Assembly (NCBI RefSeq): GCF_003696235.1
Contig: NZ_RFFJ01000047.1
Location: forward strand, 1-32,988
DNA: 32,988 bases
Direction of reading: 5' to 3'
Source: Streptomyces triticirhizae
GTDB lineage: Bacteria; Actinomycetota; Actinomycetes; Streptomycetales; Streptomycetaceae
Positions within the stretch are counted from its first letter, which is position 1; every line of letters starts with the position of its first letter. Below the pieces are notes generated by a model that did no database searches, was not told the origin of the DNA, and was given only the letters and a program-made list of their open reading frames with translations. The position numbers were made by a program, and so were the translations under genes. Shown one piece after another: positions 15,616 to 24,281 of this stretch.

Positions 15616-16311
15616 ATGAGCGCCAGAAGAGAGCCGGTGAGCCGCCGCGACCGCCCCGCGAAGCCCGCTCTGTCCCGGCGGTGGATCGTGGAGACAGCGG
15701 TCAGGATCATGCGGGCGGAGGGCCTGGCGAAGGTCACGATGCGCCGCCTCGCCCAGGAGCTGAACACCGGCCCGGCCTCGCTGTACGTCTATGTCGCCAA
15801 CACCGCCGAGCTGCACGCCGAGGTCCTGGACGCGCTGCTCGGCGAGGTCGACCTGACGGGGCGGGACGGCGGCGAGGACTGGCGGGAGCGGCTCCGCGCG
15901 GTGATCAGGTCGTACACCCTGGTGCTGGCCGCCCACCCGCAGCTCGCGCGGTCCGCGCTCGTCGCCCGCCCGAGCGGGGAGAACTACCTGCTCCTGGTGG
16001 AACGCCTCCTCGACCTGCTCTCCCGCAGCGGGGCCGCCCCCGAGCAGGTCGCCTGGGGCGTGGACAAGCTGCTCCAGGACGCGACCGCGACCGCCGCCGA
16101 GCAGTCCACGCGGGAGCGCGACCCGGCCGCCGAGGAAGACTGGAACGCCACCGTCCGCGCGCTCGGCGCCGCGAGCGAGGCCACGCACCCGGCCATCGCC
16201 GCGCACCTGCCCGCCCTGGTCGGCGGCACCACGGAGGAGCGCTTCCGCTGGGGCTTCGACGTGCTCGTCAACGGCATCACCCACACCCCCGTCCCCGCCG
16301 CCGGCGACTGA
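15616..16311 (+). CDS. TetR-family repressor of the divergent MFS exporter
   Basis: 231 residues. The N-terminal helix-turn-helix reads RWIVETAVRIMRAEGLAKVT then MRRLAQELNTGPASLYVYV, with the LYxYV end typical of TetR itself. The remaining residues resemble the TetR_C-type ligand domain, ending in FRWGFDVLVNGI. ATG 15616 is leaderless by the position of the -10. It should bind the three palindromes upstream and repress both itself and the exporter until a drug-like ligand binds. Ligand unknown. Confidence 0.88.
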   Translation: MSARREPVSRRDRPAKPALSRRWIVETAVRIMRAEGLAKVTMRRLAQELNTGPASLYVYVANTAELHAEVLDALLGEVDLTGRDGGEDWRERLRAVIRSYTLVLAAHPQLARSALVARPSGENYLLLVERLLDLLSRSGAAPEQVAWGVDKLLQDATATAAEQSTRERDPAAEEDWNATVRALGAASEATHPAIAAHLPALVGGTTEERFRWGFDVLVNGITHTPVPAAGD

Positions 16312-16390
16312 CGCCCCCTACGGCCGGACCCACACGCGCGGCCACCCCGACATCCCGGAGGCCCCCGCTCGACGCCTGTCCGGTGAGCGA

Positions 16391-16699
16391 CTACCCCGGC
16401 AGGTAGCCCGGCCGGTCGGGGTTCGGGATGGCCTCGGAGAGGACATCGTTTCGGGTGACGATGTCCACCCAGTAGTCGCGGCCACAGACGGGACAGACCG
16501 CGTAACCCTCACCGGTGTAGTCACCGCCCGGCGGACGCTCCTTCGGGAAGCGGTGCCCGCCCTCCCCCCAGTCCAGCCGGTCGTCCAGCCGGTAGGCCAG
16601 CTGGTCCAGGAGACCGAACTTGAACTCCACCTCGGTCTGACGTGTGTTCTCGCAGTGTGGACAGGTGAGCACCGTGTCCAGCGTGTTGAACGCGCTCAT
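16391..16699 (-). CDS. Zinc-ribbon-like small protein, candidate immunity protein of the Rhs toxin
   Basis: 102 residues with two cysteine knuckles, CPHC (13-16) and CPVCG (69-73), separated by about 50 residues that are rich in acidic and aromatic positions. This would bind one zinc and form a ribbon. I do not recognise the family. It starts one base after the toxin gene's stop (TGA-G-ATG), the arrangement expected of a toxin/immunity pair, and nothing else follows in the same direction. Neutralisation of the PIN-like toxin is inferred from position only. The DNA looks less GC-rich than its neighbours, as does the end of the toxin gene. Confidence 0.65.
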   Translation of the reverse strand: MSAFNTLDTVLTCPHCENTRQTEVEFKFGLLDQLAYRLDDRLDWGEGGHRFPKERPPGGDYTGEGYAVCPVCGRDYWVDIVTRNDVLSEAIPNPDRPGYLPG

Positions 16700-16700
16700 C

Positions 16701-19700
16701 TCAGATCACCCTGCGCAAGGCGTTGGAAAGGTCGATACCTGGCAGATTCAGGCTCTGTGTGACGAAGTTGGTTAGGCGGCGCTCCATGGTAACGGCCTGC
16801 ATCCCGGAGGCGTGCGCGAAGGCTACCAACGCGGCGTCCGGCCGGCCGTGTGTGCGGGCGATGGCGTCGAAGACGGTTCGGAATTCCGGGTGCGCGACGA
16901 TGTCTCTGGCCGCCTGACCAGTGATCACCTGGATATCGTGTGTTGCCAGGAAGTTCCGTCGGGCGTTCAGGCCGCTGGTCACATTGAGAAACTCGTGCAA
17001 CTGGTTCGGCGTCACGTGTACCTGGCGTCCGGTGACCTCGGCGAGCGCGCCTGTGTGGCCTCGCATCGCCTGCACGAGAAGGCTGTTGTCAGCGATGATG
17101 GGGCAGGCCGCCAAACCCAGCGGGTCGAGCCAGGTGAGCGGGTTCGGCACATAGGCGTAGTCGTCCGGTCCCGCCGCGAGCCCCAGGGGGTCGGGTGAGA
17201 CATAACACGCGGTCAGCGGATCGTAGTAGCGGAGGACATTGTAGTGCCAGCCGGTCTCCCAATCACGGTACTGGCCGGGGAAGTCCAGCGGAATGTCGAC
17301 TGAGCCGGTTCCGGGGGCATCGCCGAGCGGCGCTCCCCAGAGTGAGGCGTTCCGTTCCCAGACCTTCCCTCCGGCCTCGTCGTAGAGTTCGGTCGGCGTC
17401 CCCACAAGGTCGGTGACAATGGCGAAGAAGCGTCGATCGTTCTCATCGTCACTGATCTCGGTCTGGGTAAGCGGGACTGTCCCGTCGTAGTCCCAACTCA
17501 GCGTTCGGGACGAGGTGTCGCCATGAACGGTGGTCTGTTCGACGAGCGTGGTCTCCGCCCAGACAAAGCGCGTCTCCTCGGCGACCCGGCCGTCGTCCGT
17601 GAGCCGTTGCTTGGCCAGCCGCCTTCCGAACGGGTCGTAGAGGTAACGCCAGCGCGTCCCGTCGGGTGTCGTGACCTGGGTCAGCCGGTCCTCGCCGTCC
17701 CACTCGTACTGCCAGGTGTCCGGCGTGCGGGAGAGGCGCTTCTGTCGCCGAGCCACTACGCGCCCGGCGGCGTCATAGGTGTGATGCACCCCGTTGACGC
17801 GTTCCCGGCGCCCGGCCGGGAACGCGGTGTAGTCCGCCGCGCCCCGCGCGTCGTCCGGTGGCGCGTAGCGGTACTTCTCGCGGTGCCCCGCCGAGAGGAC
17901 GTCGGTGACCCGGCCGGCAGGGTCGAGCTGGTAGTCGGTGGTGTGCCCAGTCAGCGGGTCGCCGACCGCGGTCAGGTTTCCGCTTGGACGGTACGTGTAC
18001 GAGCGCCTGCGCACCGGCGTCCCGGCCCGCAGTACGGTCCGCTCGACCAACTGGCCGGCGGCGTCCCACTCTGACTCCAGCGTGAGGGCTCCGGCCGCGA
18101 AACGGCGATGCGTCTCCCGCCAGGCGGCGTCGCGTTCGAAGGTGACCGTCTGCCCAGCGATGACAGCTTCGCGCGGCAGGCCGGCCTGGTCGTAGGACCA
18201 GTGGCTCTCGTGGCCCGCAGGAGTGCGCCGGAAAACCACGCGACCGGCAGCGTCATAGCTGGTGTGGACTGCCTTGCCGTTGACCGCCTCGGACACGACG
18301 CGCCCGAAGGGGTCCCGTTCGATCTCCAACTCGCCGTGCGGGCCCACCGCGCGGACCACCCGTCCGGCGGCATCGCGGGTGAACACGGTCGTCGCGCCGT
18401 CCACCGTCTTCTCCACCACGTTGCCTAGCGCGTCGTGATGGAAGGCTACGAACTGACCCAACGAGTTGGTCCTTCGGATGACCTGGCCCGCGGCGTCGAG
18501 TTCGTAGCGCACCTCACGGCCGTAGAAATCCGACTCGTGGATGAGCCGTCCGGCCGCGTCGTATGTGTAGTTCCACTGCCGGCCCTGATCGTTGGTGACG
18601 CGGGTGAGGCGCAGTTCGGTGTCCCGTTCGAACAGGGTCCGGCTGCCATCCGGGTCGGTCCGTGCGATGGGCAGGTCGAACGGCCCGTACTCGAAGTGGA
18701 CGCTCGCCCCGTCCTGGTCGGTCCAGCTAAGGCAGTTGCCTTCGTCGTCCCATGTGTAGGTCTGGACGCCGCCCTGGGCGTCCACGACGCGCAGAGGGCG
18801 CCCGCTGGCGTTCCACTCGGTGACAGTTCGGGCGCCCGTCCTGTCCTCGATCACGCTCGGTCGGCCGAACCCATCGCGAACGCAGCGCAGTTCGTTGCCC
18901 TCGGGTCCCGCGAGGAACACCGGCAACCCCGCGTCGTCGCAGCGCACCGTCGTCGTCTGCCCCTCCGGGTTGACGATGGACCGCAACCCACCGGAGGCGT
19001 CGTAGCGGTAGGCGGTCTGCCGGCCGTCGGGCGCGACGAGAAGGGTGCGGTTGCCGGCGGCGTCGTACTCCTGCCGCCACACCTCGCCGTTGGGTTGGAT
19101 GATGGTGACGGGAAGCCCCAACTCCCCATACTCCGTGCGGACCGTTGAGCCGTCGGGTCGAGTCAGCCGCGTCAGTCGACCCTGGTCGTCGTACGCGTAC
19201 CGAGTGCTGCGGCCCAGCGAGTCCGTGACCTCCAGCGGACGGTCGTAGCGGTCGTAGCGGTGCCGCACGGTATGACCGAGCGGATCGGTCTCGCTCTCGA
19301 GCCGGAAGCTGTCGTCAAACTGATAGACACTGGTGCGTCCGAGGGAGTCGGTGAAGACCGTGCGCAGGTGCTCCGTGTCGTAGGTGACGTGGCTGCTGAG
19401 GTAGCCGTCGGGGCCGGTGGTGCCCACACACCGGCTCTGCTCGTCGTAGTGGTACGCGTAGCCGAAGCCGTTGCGGTCGCGCCACTCGCTGACGCGCCCC
19501 TGGTCGTCGTAGCCGAGGCGCATCGGGCTGCCGGAGGCGTCGCACACCTCGGTCAGGTTGCCCCGATCGTCGTAGGCATAGCGGGCGAGGGCGGGGCTGT
19601 CCGGGGCGCTCAGCAGACGCAGTGCGAGGATTCGCCCCTCGTGGCACGTCACCCCGATGTGATAGCCGCCGCTGTGCCGGACCATGGCGGGCTGACCCTG

Positions 19701-21182
19701 GCCATCGTGCTCGATCGCTATCTGGTTGCCGTTGCGGTCGCTGACGCCGACGAGCGGTAGTTCCGTCTCGGGGTGACCGGCCACGGGCGCGAACGTCCAG
19801 GTGTGGCCCGTTTCGGGATTGCGCACCGTCAACGGTCCCCGCCGTGTGCTGTCCCAGGTCAGCGGCCACCGCGGCCCCTCCACCGGCAGCACCGGCTCGT
19901 CGTGCGATGGGCGTGGGTAGTCCAGCACCATGCCGTCGTCGGTGAAGAACCTCAGACCGGCGGGGTCGAGAAGCAGACGTTGGTCGAGGGTGGAAGACCA
20001 CGAGGGACCGAAGTAGCGGCCCAGCCGCAGCCGCGTGCGGTGATGGCGACGCAGCACCAGCGGCAACACCCCCGGTAGCTCGACATCGGTGGCCTCCATG
20101 ACGACCTCGCCGGTGGCCATGTCGATCGGGTCGGTGCGGCAGACGAGGTCGCCGCCCCTGCGTCCCAACCGCCGCAGCGACTGTCCCAGCCCGAGGGCGC
20201 CCTGGCGCAGTCCGCGCAGCCCCGTGGTGGCCAGCCCTCGCATTCCTCGGGCGAGTCCGCCGAGGGTGGTCAGGCCCTTCATGCCGGGGATGCAGTCCAA
20301 GGCCGCGAACGCGACGTCGAGCAGGCCGGCTTCGCCGCGTGCGTATTTGATCAACGTGTCGGCGAGGACGACGAGGGCGGCGGCGAGGACGACCCAGGCC
20401 AGCGGGCCGCCGATGATCATCACGACGATGCCCAGCACCGCGACGATGACCTTGCAGACGGCGACGATGGTGTCCCAGTTGTCGGTGACCCACTTGATGG
20501 CCTTCTGCCACCACTTCCGGTTCTGGATGCCGGCGTCGCTCGCCTCCTCGACGCCCTGCGCGCAGACCCGGGCGGCCTCCTCGCGCATCTCCTGTGCGTC
20601 CAGGGCGAGTTGGCGGGCGGCGGCGAGGCGTTCCTCGGCGTCGTTGACCCGGGACTGCGCTGCGCCGGCCGCGGCCTCGGCGGCCTGTTGGTCGCGGGCG
20701 GCGGCGCGGACGTCGTTCTCGTCCGGCGGCTCGACGTTGTCGCGTTCGCCTTCCCGTTGGAGGCGTTCGGCCTCCTCGCCGGCCCGCCCCACCCAGTCCT
20801 GCGCGTCCCCCAACGCCGCCTGCGCCGATGCCAGATCCGCCTGGGCCGAGATCGCCCGGTCCAACGCCCGGTCCGCCATCCCCTGCGCGGTCTGGAGCTT
20901 GGGCCAGTAGGCGTGCAGCGCCTGCGCGCAGAGGGAGTAGGAGTCCTCCAGCTTGGTCAGATTGTCCGGCACGCCCTCGAACTCGGAACGGAACGCGTCC
21001 GCCGACAGACCCGCCCAGTCCAACACCGCGCGCTCCGAGGCCAGACCCCGGATCTTCCCCAGCGCCTCACCCACATCGTCCGCGAACTCCTGGAGATCGT
21101 CCGCGAGTTCGCGAACCTCATCCGGGTCCCCAGGCGTCGGGTCCCGGTCCATGTCCACCGGAGACCAGTCGCTCGGACGCAT
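16701..21182 (-). CDS. Rhs polymorphic toxin with T7SS-type N-terminus and C-terminal PIN-like nuclease domain
   Basis: 1493 residues. Residues 17-120 (PGDPDEVRELADDLQEFADD...) resemble the helical WXG-like secretion domain of actinobacterial T7SS-linked toxins. Helical repeats run to about 215, and a membrane segment spans about 238-276. A DUF6531-like start (DPIDMATGEVVMEATDVELP) at about 350 opens a long array of RHS/YD repeats. The Rhs core ends in YVSPDPLGL and PNPLTWLDPLGLAAC. The last 134 residues form the toxin: ADNSLLVQA, TPNQLHEFL, GRPDAALVAFA and AVTMERRLTNF are spaced like the acidic active-site strands of PIN-domain RNases. ATG 21182 is preferred to GTG 21185 because GGGGG lies about 8 bases before it. 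Delivered by contact or secretion, it would kill cells lacking the 16391 partner. Confidence 0.85.
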   Translation of the reverse strand: MRPSDWSPVDMDRDPTPGDPDEVRELADDLQEFADDVGEALGKIRGLASERAVLDWAGLSADAFRSEFEGVPDNLTKLEDSYSLCAQALHAYWPKLQTAQGMADRALDRAISAQADLASAQAALGDAQDWVGRAGEEAERLQREGERDNVEPPDENDVRAAARDQQAAEAAAGAAQSRVNDAEERLAAARQLALDAQEMREEAARVCAQGVEEASDAGIQNRKWWQKAIKWVTDNWDTIVAVCKVIVAVLGIVVMIIGGPLAWVVLAAALVVLADTLIKYARGEAGLLDVAFAALDCIPGMKGLTTLGGLARGMRGLATTGLRGLRQGALGLGQSLRRLGRRGGDLVCRTDPIDMATGEVVMEATDVELPGVLPLVLRRHHRTRLRLGRYFGPSWSSTLDQRLLLDPAGLRFFTDDGMVLDYPRPSHDEPVLPVEGPRWPLTWDSTRRGPLTVRNPETGHTWTFAPVAGHPETELPLVGVSDRNGNQIAIEHDGQGQPAMVRHSGGYHIGVTCHEGRILALRLLSAPDSPALARYAYDDRGNLTEVCDASGSPMRLGYDDQGRVSEWRDRNGFGYAYHYDEQSRCVGTTGPDGYLSSHVTYDTEHLRTVFTDSLGRTSVYQFDDSFRLESETDPLGHTVRHRYDRYDRPLEVTDSLGRSTRYAYDDQGRLTRLTRPDGSTVRTEYGELGLPVTIIQPNGEVWRQEYDAAGNRTLLVAPDGRQTAYRYDASGGLRSIVNPEGQTTTVRCDDAGLPVFLAGPEGNELRCVRDGFGRPSVIEDRTGARTVTEWNASGRPLRVVDAQGGVQTYTWDDEGNCLSWTDQDGASVHFEYGPFDLPIARTDPDGSRTLFERDTELRLTRVTNDQGRQWNYTYDAAGRLIHESDFYGREVRYELDAAGQVIRRTNSLGQFVAFHHDALGNVVEKTVDGATTVFTRDAAGRVVRAVGPHGELEIERDPFGRVVSEAVNGKAVHTSYDAAGRVVFRRTPAGHESHWSYDQAGLPREAVIAGQTVTFERDAAWRETHRRFAAGALTLESEWDAAGQLVERTVLRAGTPVRRRSYTYRPSGNLTAVGDPLTGHTTDYQLDPAGRVTDVLSAGHREKYRYAPPDDARGAADYTAFPAGRRERVNGVHHTYDAAGRVVARRQKRLSRTPDTWQYEWDGEDRLTQVTTPDGTRWRYLYDPFGRRLAKQRLTDDGRVAEETRFVWAETTLVEQTTVHGDTSSRTLSWDYDGTVPLTQTEISDDENDRRFFAIVTDLVGTPTELYDEAGGKVWERNASLWGAPLGDAPGTGSVDIPLDFPGQYRDWETGWHYNVLRYYDPLTACYVSPDPLGLAAGPDDYAYVPNPLTWLDPLGLAACPIIADNSLLVQAMRGHTGALAEVTGRQVHVTPNQLHEFLNVTSGLNARRNFLATHDIQVITGQAARDIVAHPEFRTVFDAIARTHGRPDAALVAFAHASGMQAVTMERRLTNFVTQSLNLPGIDLSNALRRVI

Positions 21183-21330
21183 CACAGGACCCCCTACATC
21201 GCTCTCACACAGACGCCGACATGCATGAACGACGTCAGACAGGCGAGTGTGGTTGCGGTCAGTTCGTCCTGGGCTGCGGCGACGACCGGGAGTGGGGTCC
21301 CGCTCTGGCGGAAGCGCCCCGCCCCCCGCC

Positions 21331-21367
21331 CGGCGCGTTCGCGCCGTCGGGGGCGCGATGCGCCCCC
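21331..21367. terminator. Two adjacent hairpins
   Basis: CGGCGC/GCGCCG with a 4-base loop (21331-21346) is followed by GGGGGCGC/GCGCCCCC with a 3-base loop (21349-21367). They lie between divergent genes, so a classical terminator role is unclear; they may insulate the Zur promoter from upstream transcription. Confidence 0.4.
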
Positions 21368-21398
21368 CTTCGCTCCCGGTGCGTGAATCGTGCCCAGG

Positions 21399-21413
21399 CG
21401 GAAATGATTATCA
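21399..21413. promoter_or_regulatory. Zur-like operator of the three-gene PLP operon
   Basis: CGGAAATGATTATCA matches 12 of 15 positions of TGAAAATGATTTTCA, among the two closest matches in the window. It stands out as an AT-rich island, about 75 bases before the first PLP gene. Confidence 0.6.
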
Positions 21414-21486
21414 GGGCTGTCGTGGGGGCAACTCGGGCGCGTCGGGCGGGGGTTGCCGTCGCCGTAGTGGGGAGGACTGTCTGTTG

Positions 21487-22950
21487 ATGGGTGCACCCTT
21501 GTTCCTGGAGCCTCGACTGGAGCCGCCCCTGCGGGAGTTGCTCGACGACCCGGGCCACCTCCATGACCTTGTCGAGGCGCTCGGCTCCCCGCTCCACCTG
21601 GTGCTTCCCGAGGTCGTCGCGGCCAACGTCGCCGCGTTCCGCGCCGTCTACCGGCGGCACCGGCTCGGCGGCCGGATCTGCTTCGCGCACAAGGCGAACG
21701 GCTCCAGCGCGCTGGTCCGCCGGCTGGCCGCCACCGAGGCCGGCCTCGACGCGGCCTCGGTCAACGAGCTGTCGCACGCGCTGGGTTCGGGCTTCGCGCC
21801 CGAGCGGGTGGTGGCCACCGGCCCCAAGAACCCCGCGTTCCTGTGGCTGGCCGCCCGCGCCGGGGCGACCGTCCACGTCGACGCCCCCGCCGAACTCGCC
21901 GACCTGGTGCGCCTGGTGCGCGCCGAGGGCCTGCCCAGGGCGCGGGTGCTGCTGCGGCTGTCCGCCTTCGCCTCCGACGGAGGCGTGCACCTGCTGGCCC
22001 GGCGCAGCCGGTTCGGCACGCCGGTCGGCGAGGTCGGCGAGCTGCTGGACGTCGTGGAACGGGAGGCGGACGCCGTCGAGTTGCTCGGCGTGGCCTACCA
22101 CCTGGACACCACGGACCTCAACGAGAAGGCGCTGGCCCTGGAGAGCTGCGTGCGGGTGCTGGACGAGGCCAGGCGGCGCGGGCTGGCGCCCCGGGTGGTG
22201 GACATCGGGGGCGGCTTCGGCACCAGCTATCTCGCCGACGGCGAGCAGTGGGAGCGCTACACCACCGAGTTGACCCAGGCCGTCCTCGGCCGGCGCCCCC
22301 CGCTGACCTGGCGCGGCCACGGCTACGGCCTGCGGAACGAGGGCGGCACCGCGCGCGGCCGGCTGTCCCTCTACCCCGCGCACCGGCCGGTCGCCGGCCC
22401 CGGCTATCTCGACGCGCTGCTGTCCACGCCCGCCCCCACCCTCGGCCGCACCCTCGCCGACCTGCTGCTGGAGCACCTGCACGACCTGTGGATCGAGCCC
22501 GGCCGGGCCCTGGTCGACCAGGCCGGCCTGTCCCTCGCCCGGGTCGTCGACGTCCGCGCCACCGAGGACGGCGCCCACCTGGTGCGGCTGGCCATGACCG
22601 CCGCCGACGTCAGTCTGGAGGAACACGGCGTGCTGACCGACCCGTTGCTGGTGCCGCGCGCCGGCCACGGGAACGGTAACGGCCACGGGAACGGCCCGGC
22701 CGTCGGCGTCTATCTCGTCGGCGACCTCTGCCTGGAGGCCGACCTGGTGACCCGCCGCCTCGTCTTCCTGCCCCGGCTGCCCGACCGTGGCGACCTGGTC
22801 GCCTTCGCCAACACCGCCGGCTACTGCATGGACTTCCGCGCCCACCGCGCCCAACTGCGCCCGGGCGCCCGCAGGGTCGCGGTGGGCCGACGCGACGACG
22901 GGACCCGCTGGTGGTCCCTGGACGAGCAGTACTGGCCGACCACGCGCTGA
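21487..22950 (+). CDS. Fold-III PLP-dependent decarboxylase-like enzyme (Y4yA/SbnH/LysA relatives)
   Basis: 487 residues. The PLP lysine is Lys69 in FAHKANGS; the phosphate loop is DIGGGFG (239-245), followed by EPGR (337-340), Cys415 in GDLCLEADL and Tyr446 in AGYCMDF. All key positions of the diaminopimelate/ornithine-decarboxylase fold are kept, so it should decarboxylate (or racemise) an amino acid. An extra 50-60 residue segment after the glycine loop (WRGHGYGLRNEG...) sets it apart from LysA and recalls the Y4yA group. SbnH, which works with SbnA in staphyloferrin B synthesis, is a fold-mate. A Gly/His/Asn run near 395-406 is a flexible loop. ATG 21487 follows GGAGG (21471-21475) by 11 bases; TTG 21484 is possible. 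It leads an operon behind a Zur-like box. Confidence 0.8.
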   Translation: MGAPLFLEPRLEPPLRELLDDPGHLHDLVEALGSPLHLVLPEVVAANVAAFRAVYRRHRLGGRICFAHKANGSSALVRRLAATEAGLDAASVNELSHALGSGFAPERVVATGPKNPAFLWLAARAGATVHVDAPAELADLVRLVRAEGLPRARVLLRLSAFASDGGVHLLARRSRFGTPVGEVGELLDVVEREADAVELLGVAYHLDTTDLNEKALALESCVRVLDEARRRGLAPRVVDIGGGFGTSYLADGEQWERYTTELTQAVLGRRPPLTWRGHGYGLRNEGGTARGRLSLYPAHRPVAGPGYLDALLSTPAPTLGRTLADLLLEHLHDLWIEPGRALVDQAGLSLARVVDVRATEDGAHLVRLAMTAADVSLEEHGVLTDPLLVPRAGHGNGNGHGNGPAVGVYLVGDLCLEADLVTRRLVFLPRLPDRGDLVAFANTAGYCMDFRAHRAQLRPGARRVAVGRRDDGTRWWSLDEQYWPTTR

Positions 22951-22961
22951 AGCGGAGAGGC

Positions 22962-24281
22962 ATGAGATACGACGACATCACCGAGGCCATCGGCAACACG
23001 CCGCTGGTGCGCATCGACCCCGCCGTGCACGGGCTGCGCACCGTCGACCTCTACGCGAAGCTGGAGATGCTCAACCCGTTCGGCTCGGTCAAGGACCGCG
23101 CCGCCTGGAACATGCTGCGGCCCGGCCTGGACGCGGCCGTCGCCGAACGGGCGGAGGTCGTGGAGCTGTCCAGCGGGAACACCGCCAAGGCGCTGGCCGC
23201 GCTCGCCGGCCTGCACGGCCTGACGTTCCGCAGCGTCACCAACCGGATGCGCGTCCCCGAGCTGCGCGAGCTGCTGCTGTTGCTGGGCGCGCGGATCGAG
23301 GAACTGCCGGGCCGCAGCGAGTGCCTCGACCCCACCGACACCGACGACCCGCTGACCCAGTTCCACCGCGCCCTGGCCGAGGACGACTCGGCCCACCTCC
23401 ACACCGACCAGTACTTCAACCCGCGCAACACCGAGGCGCACGCCACCGGCACCGGGCCCGAGATCGTCAAGGACCTCGGCTGCCGGGCCCCCGACTGGTT
23501 CGTGGCCTGCGTGGGCACCGCCGGCTCCTCCTCGGGCGTCGCCCGCGTGCTGCGCGAACACGACCCGAACGTCGGGGTGTTGGGCCTGGTCGCCGCCAAG
23601 TCGGACTTCATCCCCGGCATCCGCACCATCGACGAGGTCAACGAGGTCGGCCTCTTCGACCCCGCCACCTACGACGCCATCGAGGCCGTCACCGCCGACG
23701 AGGCCATCGACGGCATGGTGGAACTCAACCGCCGCTGCGGCCTGCTCGCCGGCCCGACCAGCGGCGCCGCCTACCGGGGCGCCGTCCGCCACCTGCGGGC
23801 CCTGGACGGAACGCGCCCCGAACGCACGACGGCCGTGTTCATCGCCTGCGACCGGGTGGAGAGCTATCTCGGCTATGTCCGGCGCCGGCGCCCCGAGCTG
23901 CTCGGCCGGGCCCCGCACCGCAACTCCCCGGCCACCGTGACCGAGGCCGAACTGGCCGCCGTCCACGCCGTGGACGTGGAGGCGGCCCGGCGGTGGATCG
24001 AGGAGGAACGCCCGCTGGTCATCGACCTGCGCGGCTCCCACGCCTACGCCGCGCTGCACATCGAGGGCTCGCTCAACCTGGTGGACGAGCTGTTCGAGCA
24101 ACAGGTCCACGGCGGGCTGCCGTTCAGCCGCCGCCAACCCGTGCTGCTGGTCTGCCCGGTCGGTGAGAAGTCCGCCAGGTTCGCCGCCCTGCTGACCCGC
24201 ATGGGCCACCCCGACGTCCGCAGCCTGGCCGGCGGCGTCGTCGCCTGGCGCGACGCCGGCGCGCCCCTGGTACGGGAGTGA
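22962..24281 (+). CDS. SbnA/cysteine-synthase-like PLP enzyme fused to a rhodanese domain
   Basis: 439 residues. Residues 1-315 are a fold-II PLP synthase: GNTPLVRI, PLP Lys44 in NPFGSVKDRAA, and the phosphate-binding ELSSGNTAKALA. This family makes cysteine from O-acetylserine, or 2,3-diaminopropionate from phosphoserine (SbnA). Residues about 330-439 are a rhodanese domain (PLVIDLRGSHAYAALHIEGS) with the sulfur-carrying Cys398 in CPVGEKS, so both halves look active. The fusion suggests sulfur transfer coupled to synthesis. It starts 11 bases after the decarboxylase gene and overlaps the next gene by a GTGA. With a desulfurase-like neighbour and a Zur-like box, it belongs to a zinc-starvation pathway whose product I cannot name. 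Confidence 0.82.
   Translation: MRYDDITEAIGNTPLVRIDPAVHGLRTVDLYAKLEMLNPFGSVKDRAAWNMLRPGLDAAVAERAEVVELSSGNTAKALAALAGLHGLTFRSVTNRMRVPELRELLLLLGARIEELPGRSECLDPTDTDDPLTQFHRALAEDDSAHLHTDQYFNPRNTEAHATGTGPEIVKDLGCRAPDWFVACVGTAGSSSGVARVLREHDPNVGVLGLVAAKSDFIPGIRTIDEVNEVGLFDPATYDAIEAVTADEAIDGMVELNRRCGLLAGPTSGAAYRGAVRHLRALDGTRPERTTAVFIACDRVESYLGYVRRRRPELLGRAPHRNSPATVTEAELAAVHAVDVEAARRWIEEERPLVIDLRGSHAYAALHIEGSLNLVDELFEQQVHGGLPFSRRQPVLLVCPVGEKSARFAALLTRMGHPDVRSLAGGVVAWRDAGAPLVRE

Larger units (their letters stand above)
21183..21486. other. Divergent intergenic region of about 300 bases
   Basis: Lies between the leftward Rhs gene and the rightward PLP operon. It holds two hairpins (21331-21367) and a Zur-like box (21399-21413). 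No convincing gene: an ATG frame at 21223 lacks a ribosome site and looks random. Confidence 0.5.

Noticed and set aside
16391..21182. Mobile element or prophage around the Rhs locus
   Set aside because: No integrase, transposase, att-like repeat or phage gene. Only the toxin tip and its partner look compositionally distinct.
21223..21390. Small ORF in the gap before the PLP operon
   Set aside because: No ribosome site and no domain; it spans two hairpins.
21247..21486. Longer N-terminus of the first PLP enzyme
   Set aside because: It would cover the hairpins and the Zur-like box, and reads as Arg/Gly-rich filler. ATG 21487 begins the conserved region.
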